Assembly (NCBI GenBank): GCA_017861495.1
Contig: JAGFXW010000006.1
Coordinates: 1-24,304 of the forward strand
Direction of reading: 5' to 3'
Length of the DNA stretch: 24,304 bases
Origin: Bacillota bacterium
GTDB taxonomy: Bacteria > Bacillota_C > Negativicutes > CTSoil-072
Positions 1 to 7,603 of the stretch are shown in pieces. A program made the position numbers and the translations under genes. The notes under the pieces are model-generated. The model had not been told where the DNA came from. It ran no database searches and was given only the letters and a program-made list of their open reading frames with translations. Position 1 is the stretch's first letter. The number at the start of each line of letters is the position of its first letter.

Positions 1-744
1 TTCGTCTTCCTGCGCTCCGCCTTCCATTGAAATTTCTCCAATTTGCATCCGTAATACATTAGGGATTTCCAAATCCCAGGTACCGGCTCCATACCCGGTG
101 GATTTACCGGTAAACCCGGCGGGGATTTCGCCAAAGGAATTAGCCAACGTAGCAATGATTGCCGCGCCAGTTGGCGTTACTAGTTCTTTACTAATCTCTC
201 CTTGATAATAAGGGATCCCGCGCAATAATTCGGCTGTAGCAGGCGCCGGTACGGGCATCCATCCATGACTGCATTTCGTAAACCCGGTACCGGTCTGTAA
301 ACGGGAAACAATAATTTTCTTAATTTCAAAATAATGTAAAGCGAAGACCGTTCCAACCACATCCACAATTGCATCAACAGCGCCTACTTCATGGAAATGG
401 ATCTTTTCGACACTGGTCCCATGGACTTTCGCCTCAGCTTCCGCCAAACGTTGGAATACCGCCTTGCTTTTATCGCGAACTTCCGCAGCCAATGCCGATT
501 CATCCAAAATACGAAAAATATCCGGCAAATGACGATGTCGCTGACGGCTGGTTAATTTCACATCCACATACGTAGCATGGATACCACACTTTTCTACCGG
601 TTGCACTGTAATTTCATATCCTGAAACCGATAGTTTTGCCAATTCTTCCCTTAAACGGCTTTCCGGAAGGCCTGCGTCAATAAAAGCTCCTAATAGCATA
701 TTGCCGCTAATGCCGGAAAAACAATCCAAATACAAAGTTTTCAT
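1..744 (-). CDS. larC: LarC, nickel-pincer cofactor nickel insertase (N-terminal part, cut by window edge)
   Basis: LarC inserts nickel into pyridinium-3,5-bisthiocarboxylic acid mononucleotide (a CTP-dependent cyclometallase) to complete the nickel-pincer cofactor of lactate racemase and related enzymes. The 248 visible codons start with MKTLYLDCFSGISGNM, the hallmark of the family. They continue with a His-rich RHRHL segment, HFHEVGAVDAIVDVVG and SHGWMPVPAPAT, then ELVTPTGAA, all typical of LarC. The ATG at 744 is preceded by GAGGTGA, which overlaps the larB stop codon; the gap is 6 bases, so larB and larC are translationally linked. The frame is open to position 1 and the C-terminal nickel-binding half lies outside the window. 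In Lactobacillus plantarum this gene is split by a programmed frameshift; none is seen in the part present here. The identification is secure, while the physiological target enzyme is unknown because no larA is in the window. Confidence 0.93.
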   Translation of the reverse strand, partial: MKTLYLDCFSGISGNMLLGAFIDAGLPESRLREELAKLSVSGYEITVQPVEKCGIHATYVDVKLTSRQRHRHLPDIFRILDESALAAEVRDKSKAVFQRLAEAEAKVHGTSVEKIHFHEVGAVDAIVDVVGTVFALHYFEIKKIIVSRLQTGTGFTKCSHGWMPVPAPATAELLRGIPYYQGEISKELVTPTGAAIIATLANSFGEIPAGFTGKSTGYGAGTWDLEIPNVLRMQIGEISMEGGAQEDE

Positions 745-750
745 AAAAAC

Positions 751-1503
751 TCACCTCATATGATTAATAATACTGGCTAATCGACCCGCGCCAAAGCCAT
801 TGTCAATATTCACAACAGCGACTCCAGCCGCACAACTGTTCAACATGGATAATAAAGCTGACAAACCGCCAAAATTAGCGCCGTAGCCAATACTGGTCGG
901 CACAGCAATAACCGGCTTCGCAACCATGCCTCCGACCACACTCGCCAAAGCCCCCTCCATGCCGGCGGTTACAATGAGAACATTGGCTGTTTGTAACAAT
1001 TCATGCTGGGCTAATAAGCGATGAATTCCTGCCACCCCAACATCATACACGCGTTTTACTTGATTCCCCATGATTTCTGCAGTAAGGGCGGCTTCTTCGG
1101 CAACTGGTATATCACTTGTCCCGGCAGTCATTACGAGGATAAACCGGTCCTGATCAACTGTCAAAGCCTCTCTACGCACCAGAATCAGTTTCGCATCCTC
1201 AGAATATTCCGCTTCTGGCAATATTTCACGGACAGCCTCGTACATTTCTTTATTCGCCCGGGTAGCCAAAATATTATGAGGAAACCGCGAAAGACAAGTG
1301 ACAATCTCTACGACTTGTTGTACTGTCTTGCCCTGGCAAAAAATCACTTCCGGAAACCCTTGCCGGATCACCCTATGGTGATCAATTTTCGCAAAACCTA
1401 ATTCTTCATACGGCACAGGCTTAAGCTGTTTCAATGCCTCATCCAAAGTTAGTTTATTATCGCGAAATAATTGTAAAATCTCGGTTGCTACATTATCATC
1501 CAT
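751..1503 (-). CDS. larB: LarB, pyridinium-3,5-biscarboxylic acid mononucleotide synthase
   Basis: LarB carries out the first step of nickel-pincer cofactor synthesis: it carboxylates the nicotinic ring of NaAD and hydrolyses the phosphoanhydride. The 250-residue length is normal. The C-terminal half is PurE/AIR-carboxylase-like, with TAGTSDIPVAEEA near residue 128, GMEGALASVVGG and VPTSIGYGANFGG. Cys224 in the LNSCAAGVAVVNIDNG segment matches the Cys that forms the covalent substrate adduct in the characterised enzyme (family knowledge). The ATG at 1503 has a GAGGTGA site 6 bases upstream. It is followed 6 bases later by larC. A promoter and a terminator-like hairpin precede it (see 1579-1699), so expression may be controlled by attenuation. 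No larE or larA is seen here; they may lie to the left of the window. Confidence 0.93.
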   Translation of the reverse strand: MDDNVATEILQLFRDNKLTLDEALKQLKPVPYEELGFAKIDHHRVIRQGFPEVIFCQGKTVQQVVEIVTCLSRFPHNILATRANKEMYEAVREILPEAEYSEDAKLILVRREALTVDQDRFILVMTAGTSDIPVAEEAALTAEIMGNQVKRVYDVGVAGIHRLLAQHELLQTANVLIVTAGMEGALASVVGGMVAKPVIAVPTSIGYGANFGGLSALLSMLNSCAAGVAVVNIDNGFGAGRLASIINHMR

Positions 1504-1578
1504 TTTTACTCACCTCATTTAAAATTCCGATGTTTTAAGGTAATAAAGAAAAACAAACCACATATGGTTTAAAATCCC

Positions 1579-1621
1579 AAAAAAATGAAGACATACCTCT
1601 TTTTAGAGAAAATGTCTTCAT
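1579..1621 (-). terminator. Rho-independent terminator / possible attenuator ahead of larB
   Basis: Arms ATGAAGACAT (1585-1594) and ATGTCTTCAT (1612-1621) are perfect complements, with an inner CTCT/AGAG pair, and are followed on the minus strand by seven T residues (1585-1579). It lies 76 bases upstream of larB. It can serve as the terminator of the HD-GYP gene. Because a promoter lies upstream of it at 1671-1699, it could also act as a conditional attenuator of larBC. Confidence 0.8.
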
Positions 1622-1665
1622 GACACGCTAGTCGTACGTACCGGCTTCAGCCGGTAATCAATGGA
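1579..1665 (-). promoter_or_regulatory. Candidate larBC leader RNA with competing hairpins
   Basis: The predicted transcript contains a perfect ACCGGCT-GA-AGCCGGT hairpin (1640-1655), then a GTGTC-ATGAA-GACAT pairing that uses the same bases as the 5' arm of the terminator, then the terminator itself. The two folds are mutually exclusive, which is the layout of an attenuator or riboswitch expression platform. No known riboswitch consensus was recognised. A simple constitutive terminator plus an unrelated hairpin is the alternative. Confidence 0.35.
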
Positions 1666-1670
1666 TTGCT

Positions 1671-1699
1671 ATTCTATTTATTACATCGTTACTTTTCAA
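1671..1699 (-). promoter_or_regulatory. Predicted sigma-A promoter for larBC leader
   Basis: On the minus strand TTGAAA (1699-1694) and TAGAAT (1676-1671) are separated by exactly 17 bases. Transcription would begin near 1664, giving a leader of about 160 bases to larB, with the terminator hairpin in its middle. The boxes are 5/6 matches to the consensus; no activity is known. Confidence 0.5.
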
Positions 1700-1784
1700 T
1701 TAAAAATTTTAAGCTTTAACGGATAACAAACCTATACACACCCTTCAGGGTGGCCATGTTTCAGTAAAAGCAAATTTTTGCCCG

Positions 1785-2834
1785 TTATAGAGATGCAACA
1801 ATATGCAGCTCGGGAGAGTGCAGCATATTGACAGTGCCTTGCGCCGTCCATAAAATTGGCCGGGCCGTATCTGCGCTATTAAGACGAAGAATGGAACCAT
1901 AGAGGCCATTATTGAGTTTTACAGAACTACCAATCTCATACGGAACTGTCGCCTTACAAAAAGCTTGCACGATATCCCCGTCAAACTGGGAGCCGGCACC
2001 CTGGCAAATCATCCGAACCGCTTCATGCGTCGGGATTCGCTGACGGTATACCCGGTCCGTCGTTAACGCATCATACACATCCGCAACGGCCACAATCCGC
2101 GAAAATGGATGGATATCCTCTCCGCTGATTCCCCAAGGATAACCGCGGCCATCGTGCCATTCATGGTGTTGAAGAGCAATCAGCATCATTCGGTGATCAA
2201 ACTGTGTTTCTGACTTTAAAATAGTATAACCGTTTAATGAGTGTTCTTTCACTTTATTAAATTCATCCCAAGTTAAAGATCCTTTTTTTTCTAATATAGC
2301 TTTATTGATCCGGGTCTTGCCGTAATCATGAAGAAGAGCTCCCATTCCAAGACAGAAGAGATCATCCTTTTCCAAACCAAGTTTGATACCGATTACAATG
2401 GCAAAGATTCCAACATTCGTACTATGCATAAATAAATAATCACTTTTAAACCGAACATCATTCAGATAAATTAACACATTGTCACGTTTAGTCAAATCGT
2501 CGACCACTTGCTGCACAGATTCACTTAATTGCGGCAAATGAGCAGCAACCCCATATTGACTATAAAACGCATTTTGTACGCTATACGTCATTTTTAGCCG
2601 GGTGGAAGCACTCACTAAATTTTGCATCGTTGCTATTTCTTGGTTGGCACAACTGTCATCTTTAATCCATATAGACGTTATTTCATGCTTAGCAAGTAAT
2701 ACGCGAATTTCTTCCCGTAAAAAAACCCCGGCTGAAATTAAAACCCGCCCATATTCATCAATAACATCTCTTCCCAATATCATACTTCCATCGGCATATT
2801 GCACAAGGACCCGTTTGATGTTGTACACCTCCAT
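1785..2834 (-). CDS. HD-GYP domain cyclic-di-GMP phosphodiesterase
   Basis: A 349-residue cytoplasmic protein with no membrane segment. Residues 1-60 form a small N-terminal region of beta/alpha character (LVQYADGSMILGRDVIDEYG) like that found ahead of many HD-GYP domains. The HD-GYP domain covers about 130-330: H137, the HD pair H169-D170 in LLHDYGK, H198, HHE at 223-225, then DGRGYP at 228-233 and D252. These are the metal ligands and the signature of c-di-GMP phosphodiesterases, so hydrolysis of c-di-GMP to GMP is expected. It is monocistronic, with 197 bases before it and a terminator after it. The start is uncertain: a strong GGAGGTG sits at codons 1-3 rather than upstream of the ATG, and an in-frame TAG lies three codons before it. 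The type IV pilus operon and ComFB nearby make a pilus-related role attractive, but that is inference. Confidence 0.88.
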   Translation of the reverse strand: MEVYNIKRVLVQYADGSMILGRDVIDEYGRVLISAGVFLREEIRVLLAKHEITSIWIKDDSCANQEIATMQNLVSASTRLKMTYSVQNAFYSQYGVAAHLPQLSESVQQVVDDLTKRDNVLIYLNDVRFKSDYLFMHSTNVGIFAIVIGIKLGLEKDDLFCLGMGALLHDYGKTRINKAILEKKGSLTWDEFNKVKEHSLNGYTILKSETQFDHRMMLIALQHHEWHDGRGYPWGISGEDIHPFSRIVAVADVYDALTTDRVYRQRIPTHEAVRMICQGAGSQFDGDIVQAFCKATVPYEIGSSVKLNNGLYGSILRLNSADTARPILWTAQGTVNMLHSPELHIVASL

Positions 2835-3031
2835 GAACTGCTGCTATTGGTAGATTAATTGAGTTCTTCTGATTTACCGCTAAAGGTCCGTTTCAAATGC
2901 CATAATGCTCAATTGCAAAATAAAACAAAATAAGACACCGGAATTTGTTTCGACATACAGATTCTTATCTCCTGCAAGTTCCACAGAAAATTGCCAAGAG
3001 GGAAAGCAATATTACGTTCTTTGTCGGTCTA

Positions 3032-6000
3032 TTAAATATTCATCCTTCGTTTCCGTTTTCTGACTGCCAGATACCGCTGGAGATTATCCATAAAAATATA
3101 CATTTGCGGAACTACGACTAACGTAAGGATGGTCGACGTTATAAGACCTCCGACAACAACAACCCCCATGGACGATCGCAGTTCAGACCCGGCGCCGAAA
3201 CCAATCGCTACAGGCAGCATCCCTAAAATCATAGCGGCAGTCGTCATTAAAATCGGCCGCAGCCGGATAGAACCGGCCTCCAACAACGCTTTTTCGCGCG
3301 GCAGCTTGTCGCGGCTGCGCAATAGATTGGTGTAATCGACCAGCAAGATGGCGTTTTTAGCAACCAGGCCCATAAGCATAATAATTCCAATCATGCTCAT
3401 AATGTTAATTGTCTTGCCGGTCATTAGCAGTGCCAGCACGGCGCCAATCAACGAAAACGGCAACGACAACATAATGGTCAGAGGGTGGATAAAACTCTCA
3501 AACTGGGCAGCTAAAACCATGTAAATCAGAATAACCGCAATCACTAACGCCCGCCCGATTTCCTTGAAGGAATCGTTCATCGTCCGGGTTTGTCCGACAA
3601 ACTTGTAAGTATACCCATAAGGTAAGCTCATTTGATTAATCTCGTTTTGCGCCGCCGTTATGATATCTCCAGCCGAGATCCCCACGTTATTCGCATACAC
3701 AATAATTTCGCGCTGCCGGTCATCACGGTCAATTTCCGTCGGTCCGGACGAATATTGAACCGTTGCCACATCGCCTAACCGGACTTGATTCCCAAATTTT
3801 GTCGGCACGCGCAAATTTGCTACATCCTCAAGGCTCGCCCGGTTTTCGCGGTATAAAAGCACCCGTATATCATAATCCTTATCGCCAACCCGGTACCGGT
3901 TAGCGGTGACATTTCCGGCAAAGGCAGTCTGAACGACATAACCTAAACTGGCAGTATCAACACCGGTCTGGCCGGCTTTGGCCCGGTCCAATATAACTTG
4001 TACTTCCGGTTGATAGTCAGCAACCGAGGTATCGACATCAGTCGCTCCGGGAATATGCCGTAACCGTTCCGCCAATTCTTGGGACAATTGTTGCAGGACG
4101 ACCATATCATCGCCCCGGATTCCCACCTGCACGGGGCGATTATCGCCGCGGGCCGCCGTTGAACTGCTGGGAACGACCGATATTTTCATACCCGTATAAT
4201 TGCGAAATTTCATCCGCAATTCGTCCATAATCTCCATCATACTGCGGTCTCGATCGCCAGGATCGGATAATTTAACGCCAATAAGCGCTTTATTCACAGG
4301 ATTGCGGCTGTAACCGATAATCAAAAACGCAGTTTTCAGCTCTGGTAAAGCCAAAACTTCCTGTTCAATCGGTCCAACCATTTGTGTCATCTTTTCCATG
4401 GAAGTTCCCGCCGGAGCAGACAACATAATATTAAATTCTCCCGAATCATAGGTCGGTTGAAACTCAAAGCCCAGTAAAGGAACAAATAATACGTTAACCA
4501 ATAGGGAAATCACAGCAATACCGACAATCAATATCGGCCGTTTCAGCGCCCATTCCAAAAAATTACGGTATGCTGTCCGCAGAGCCAAAAAGCCTTGTTC
4601 CCATTTCCGCAAAACAGCCTCGACGGCATTTTCAAAAGCAACAAAGGCTTTCGGCCGTTCAGGCGTTTTTTCCCTCAGGCCCCTAAGCCAGCGCGCGGAT
4701 AGCATTGGCGTTAATGTAAATGCAACAAACAAGGAAAATGTCACGGCAAAAGCAATCGTCAAACCAAATTGGCGAAAAAACATACCGATTACTTCACCCA
4801 TCGACCCAACCGGCACGAAAACAGCTAAAATACAGAAGGTAGTCGCCAAAACCGCCAGCGCAATTTCAGCCGTGCCGGAAAGCGCTGCATGCATAGGTTT
4901 ATGGCCTGCTTCAATGTGACGATGGATATTTTCAACAACTACAATTGCATCATCAATCAAGATGCCGACTGCCAAACTCAAACCCATCAACGACATATTG
5001 TTTAACGTAAAATTAAAATACTTCATTACGGCAAACGTGGCAATGATAGACGTCGGAATAGCAACTGCGCCAACCATTGTCGCCCGAAAATCACGCAAAA
5101 ACAGAAAAACAATAATGACCGCCAGTAAACCTCCCAAGATGATCGAAGTTTGAACATCTTTGACGTTGTCACGTATATAAATGGAGCTATCGCGGGTAAT
5201 ATCAATTTTTACATCAGCAGGCAATTCTTTTTGAATGGCCTGCATAGCGTCCTTTACCCGTTCCGAAACATCAACCGTATTGGTACCGGATTGCTTTTGG
5301 ACGGATACAACTACAGACGGAGAACCATTTGTTCGGGCAAACGTCCGTTCTTCCGTCCAGGAATCATTGACTGCTGCTACATCACGTAACAACACCGTTC
5401 GGCCGTTTTGATAGGCAACCGTAATATTGCCAATTTCCTCTACCGTACGGTACTGTCCCAATGCACGGACAACCATCTCATACCCTTTTTCTTCTACATA
5501 TCCTCCCGGCACATTCGCATTTTGACTATTGACAATCGATAACAACGTATCCATTGTCAAACCATACGAATCCAGTTTACGCGGATCAACCATGATTTGG
5601 ATTTCGCGGTCGTTGCCTCCCAGCAAATTAACAGCGCCTACTCCATCCAACTGCTGCAGCCGTTGTTTAACAACATCATCAGCCATCTTGCGTACTTCAC
5701 CGCGCGAACGCTGATCGGAAGCCATACTAAAATATACAACGGCCTGTGCCGTCATATCATACCGTTGTGTGACCGGTTCGTCAACTTGATCTGGCAGCCG
5801 CTTGCGGATTCCACCCACTTTCTCCCGAACATCGGCAGCCGCCATTTTAGGATCGGTACCCAAAGTGAACTCTATGGTAACCTGCGTAACACCTGACCTC
5901 GAAATGGAAGAAATTGTTTTAATCCCGGATACCGAACTTACAGCATCCTCGATTGGCTTTGTCACTAAATTTTCCATTTCTTCCGGCGAAGCTCCTTGCC

Positions 6001-6154
6001 AAGTCACAGTTACTGTAACCAGAGGCAAATCAACATCCGGCAACAAGTCAATTCCCATGCGGGGCATGGCCGATAATCCGAAAACAACCAACACGAGCAC
6101 CAACATTGTCGTAAAGACGGGCCGCTGGATAAAAACCTTTAACATACTATTCAT
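3032..6154 (-). CDS. AcrB-type RND efflux transporter (HAE-1 family)
   Basis: This is the inner-membrane proton-driven pump of a tripartite efflux system, exporting drugs or other amphiphiles across the envelope. Its 1040 residues match AcrB/MexB. The N-terminal helix is followed by MGIDLLPDVDLPLVTVTV and SPEEMENLVTKPIE. The proton relay is visible as the DD pair in GILIDDAIVVVENI (near residue 405) and the Lys in GLVAKNAILLVDY (near 935). Twelve membrane segments in two halves, each followed by a large periplasmic loop, are apparent. Its ATG overlaps the stop of the upstream membrane fusion gene by 4 bases (ATGA), with GGAGG upstream, so the two are co-translated. No TolC-like outer-membrane gene is adjacent, so the pump must borrow one from elsewhere. 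The substrate cannot be told from sequence. Presence of such a pump implies an outer membrane. Confidence 0.95.
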   Translation of the reverse strand: MNSMLKVFIQRPVFTTMLVLVLVVFGLSAMPRMGIDLLPDVDLPLVTVTVTWQGASPEEMENLVTKPIEDAVSSVSGIKTISSISRSGVTQVTIEFTLGTDPKMAAADVREKVGGIRKRLPDQVDEPVTQRYDMTAQAVVYFSMASDQRSRGEVRKMADDVVKQRLQQLDGVGAVNLLGGNDREIQIMVDPRKLDSYGLTMDTLLSIVNSQNANVPGGYVEEKGYEMVVRALGQYRTVEEIGNITVAYQNGRTVLLRDVAAVNDSWTEERTFARTNGSPSVVVSVQKQSGTNTVDVSERVKDAMQAIQKELPADVKIDITRDSSIYIRDNVKDVQTSIILGGLLAVIIVFLFLRDFRATMVGAVAIPTSIIATFAVMKYFNFTLNNMSLMGLSLAVGILIDDAIVVVENIHRHIEAGHKPMHAALSGTAEIALAVLATTFCILAVFVPVGSMGEVIGMFFRQFGLTIAFAVTFSLFVAFTLTPMLSARWLRGLREKTPERPKAFVAFENAVEAVLRKWEQGFLALRTAYRNFLEWALKRPILIVGIAVISLLVNVLFVPLLGFEFQPTYDSGEFNIMLSAPAGTSMEKMTQMVGPIEQEVLALPELKTAFLIIGYSRNPVNKALIGVKLSDPGDRDRSMMEIMDELRMKFRNYTGMKISVVPSSSTAARGDNRPVQVGIRGDDMVVLQQLSQELAERLRHIPGATDVDTSVADYQPEVQVILDRAKAGQTGVDTASLGYVVQTAFAGNVTANRYRVGDKDYDIRVLLYRENRASLEDVANLRVPTKFGNQVRLGDVATVQYSSGPTEIDRDDRQREIIVYANNVGISAGDIITAAQNEINQMSLPYGYTYKFVGQTRTMNDSFKEIGRALVIAVILIYMVLAAQFESFIHPLTIMLSLPFSLIGAVLALLMTGKTINIMSMIGIIMLMGLVAKNAILLVDYTNLLRSRDKLPREKALLEAGSIRLRPILMTTAAMILGMLPVAIGFGAGSELRSSMGVVVVGGLITSTILTLVVVPQMYIFMDNLQRYLAVRKRKRRMNI

Positions 6155-7284
6155 AATTGGCCGGCCTCCCGAATTGCAGCCACAGTTACTTTCGATCCGT
6201 CACGAGTAATATTCTGTCCGGAGACTACAACAAGGTCTCCGGGGTTTAAACCGCTTAATACTTCCGCCCAGCCATCACCAACATAGCCGAGCTTCAATTT
6301 ACGTTGTTGCACCTGGTCTCCAACTAAAACAAATACGGAACGTTGATCTTCAAACAAAACAATGGCAGATTCCGGAACAACCAATGCCTGTGGATGTTCC
6401 TTCCCATTGATAACAACCTTGGCAAACATTCCGGAACGTAAAATATTTTCAGAATTGTCCAGGCTCACTTCCATGTTAAAAGTGTGGGCAGGCACAATAG
6501 CTGCCGGAGATACTTTGGTAATGCTCCCCGAAAACTCTTGTCCGGCCAAAGCATCAATTACAACTCTGGCCGGCGCGCCTAAGACGATTTGGTTAATTTG
6601 ACTTTCCCCAACCGTCGCTTTAGCAACCAGAACAGACAAATCTGCAATATTAAATATAGGTGTTCCCGCTTTTGCGTAATCACCAGTTTGCAGATACCGT
6701 TTAATCACGGTGCCGGCATGCGGCGTTACCACGTCCGTATTGTTCAACCGAGCCTCCATATAACCAATATTACCTTCAGTTGCCCGTAACAGCCCTTCCA
6801 AAGAAGCTGCCTTTGTACGCATTGCTTCGAATTGCTGTGCAGAAATAGCGCCTTGAGCGTACAAACTCTCATACCGTGCCAAATCTGCTCTGGCTTGAGC
6901 CAAATCAGCCCTCGCCGCATATGCAGTTCCCTGCGCTTGCGAAACTTGGGCGGCAAATTCGTTGTTTTCAATAGTGGCAACCACTTGGCCTGCCGAAACA
7001 ACCTGACCCTCGTCGGTCAATATTCTGCCAATACGGCCGTCGACTTTCGGACTGATATCCGAATACCATATCGGCTCTAATGAAGCGGACAAAACGATAA
7101 CGGGCGTAATTGTTTTGCGAAAAGCGGGCATCACGTCTACGGTTACGACCCTGCCTTTCGTAATTGCCGCCGCTTTTTGTTTTGCAGTGGTAATATTGTT
7201 GTAAATCCGAAAGCCGATAAAAGCACATAAAATTAATGCAACGATCACAACAATCCATATAATCTTCTTATTCTTTTTTTGCAC
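6151..7284 (-). CDS. RND efflux membrane fusion protein (HlyD/AcrA family)
   Basis: Periplasmic adaptor joining the RND pump to an outer-membrane channel. I place the start at a GTG (7284) rather than at the far upstream ATG (7401). It has GGGAG 7 bases upstream and gives a 377-residue protein beginning MQKKNKKIIWIVVIVALI, a Lys-rich end plus one membrane anchor (about 8-26) as expected; the 39 extra residues of the longer frame look unrelated. Then come the lipoyl-like half (GRIGRILTDEGQVVSAGQVV), a helical hairpin rich in Ala and Gln (about 95-165), the second lipoyl half (VVTPHAGTVIKRYLQTGDYA) and the beta-barrel and membrane-proximal domains. There is no lipobox, so it is held by its helix, not by lipid. 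It forms an operon with the RND gene downstream, and upstream DNA contains a palindromic promoter region. Confidence 0.92.
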   Translation of the reverse strand: MQKKNKKIIWIVVIVALILCAFIGFRIYNNITTAKQKAAAITKGRVVTVDVMPAFRKTITPVIVLSASLEPIWYSDISPKVDGRIGRILTDEGQVVSAGQVVATIENNEFAAQVSQAQGTAYAARADLAQARADLARYESLYAQGAISAQQFEAMRTKAASLEGLLRATEGNIGYMEARLNNTDVVTPHAGTVIKRYLQTGDYAKAGTPIFNIADLSVLVAKATVGESQINQIVLGAPARVVIDALAGQEFSGSITKVSPAAIVPAHTFNMEVSLDNSENILRSGMFAKVVINGKEHPQALVVPESAIVLFEDQRSVFVLVGDQVQQRKLKLGYVGDGWAEVLSGLNPGDLVVVSGQNITRDGSKVTVAAIREAGQL

Positions 7285-7409
7285 AATGCAACTCCCTTTC
7301 TTAGCACATCTGATTATCACAAAAAGCAGCGTTCCATGCTTTGCCCCCGCCCAGCCTGTGAAATAAATTCGACTATCCCCACAGGGCACAGGCAACCTCA
7401 CCGGAAGTA

Positions 7410-7436
7410 AGTTTACATGTATGACTCACTGGTCAA
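7410..7436 (-). promoter_or_regulatory. Possible promoter with TetR-type operator for the efflux operon
   Basis: On the minus strand TTGACC (7436-7431) and TAAACT (7415-7410) are spaced by 15 bases, shorter than ideal. The TGAC and GTCA arms of an imperfect palindrome (7422-7435, 6-base spacer) overlap the -35 box. Efflux operons are often repressed by TetR-family proteins through sites of this size, but no regulator gene is present in the window. Low certainty. Confidence 0.3.
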
Positions 7437-7539
7437 AAAATCTTATTCGCCTTTTATTTCTTTTTCCCTGTTAAAAATTACACTTCATTCAAAATTTAAT
7501 CAAAAAGCAGAGAAAGATATTCGCTCCTTAGCCTGAACG

Positions 7540-7575
7540 AAAAATGCAACCGGAGAAATATTTCCCCAGTTGCAT
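7540..7575 (-). terminator. Rho-independent terminator after aroB
   Basis: Arms ATGCAAC (7544-7550) and GTTGCAT (7569-7575), with further inner G-C pairs, are followed on the minus strand by a run of five T. It lies 28 bases past the aroB stop and closes the long aro-pil array. Confidence 0.85.
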
Positions 7576-7603
7576 AACCATCAATCCACGCTGTTCAAGC
7601 TTC

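Larger units (their letters stand above)
7285..7603 (-). other. Intergenic region between aroB and the efflux operon
   Basis: This 319-base gap holds the aroB terminator (7540-7575) and a promoter-like segment with an imperfect palindrome (7410-7436). The ORF that extends from 7284 to 7401 is judged non-coding. Nothing else recognisable was seen. Confidence 0.6.

Noticed and set aside
1..744. Programmed frameshift in larC
   Set aside because: The visible 248 codons are open in one frame; the region where the Lactobacillus frameshift occurs cannot be tested because the gene is cut.
1640..1655. ACCGGCT/AGCCGGT hairpin as a terminator
   Set aside because: No T-run follows on either strand; it is better seen as part of the larB leader.
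2835..3031. c-di-GMP riboswitch ahead of the HD-GYP gene
   Set aside because: The conserved GEMM-type core motifs were looked for by eye and not found; only a 7-bp AATTGAG/CTCAATT repeat with a long loop is present.
5802..6209. Open frame of 135 codons on the plus strand within the RND gene
   Set aside because: It lies fully opposite a secure AcrB-family gene and the end of the membrane fusion gene, has no family motifs, and has composition expected of a reverse-frame shadow.
7285..7401. Longer N-terminus of the membrane fusion protein from ATG 7401
   Set aside because: The additional residues lack the usual short charged end before the membrane helix, and a GTG at 7284 has a well-placed GGGAG site.
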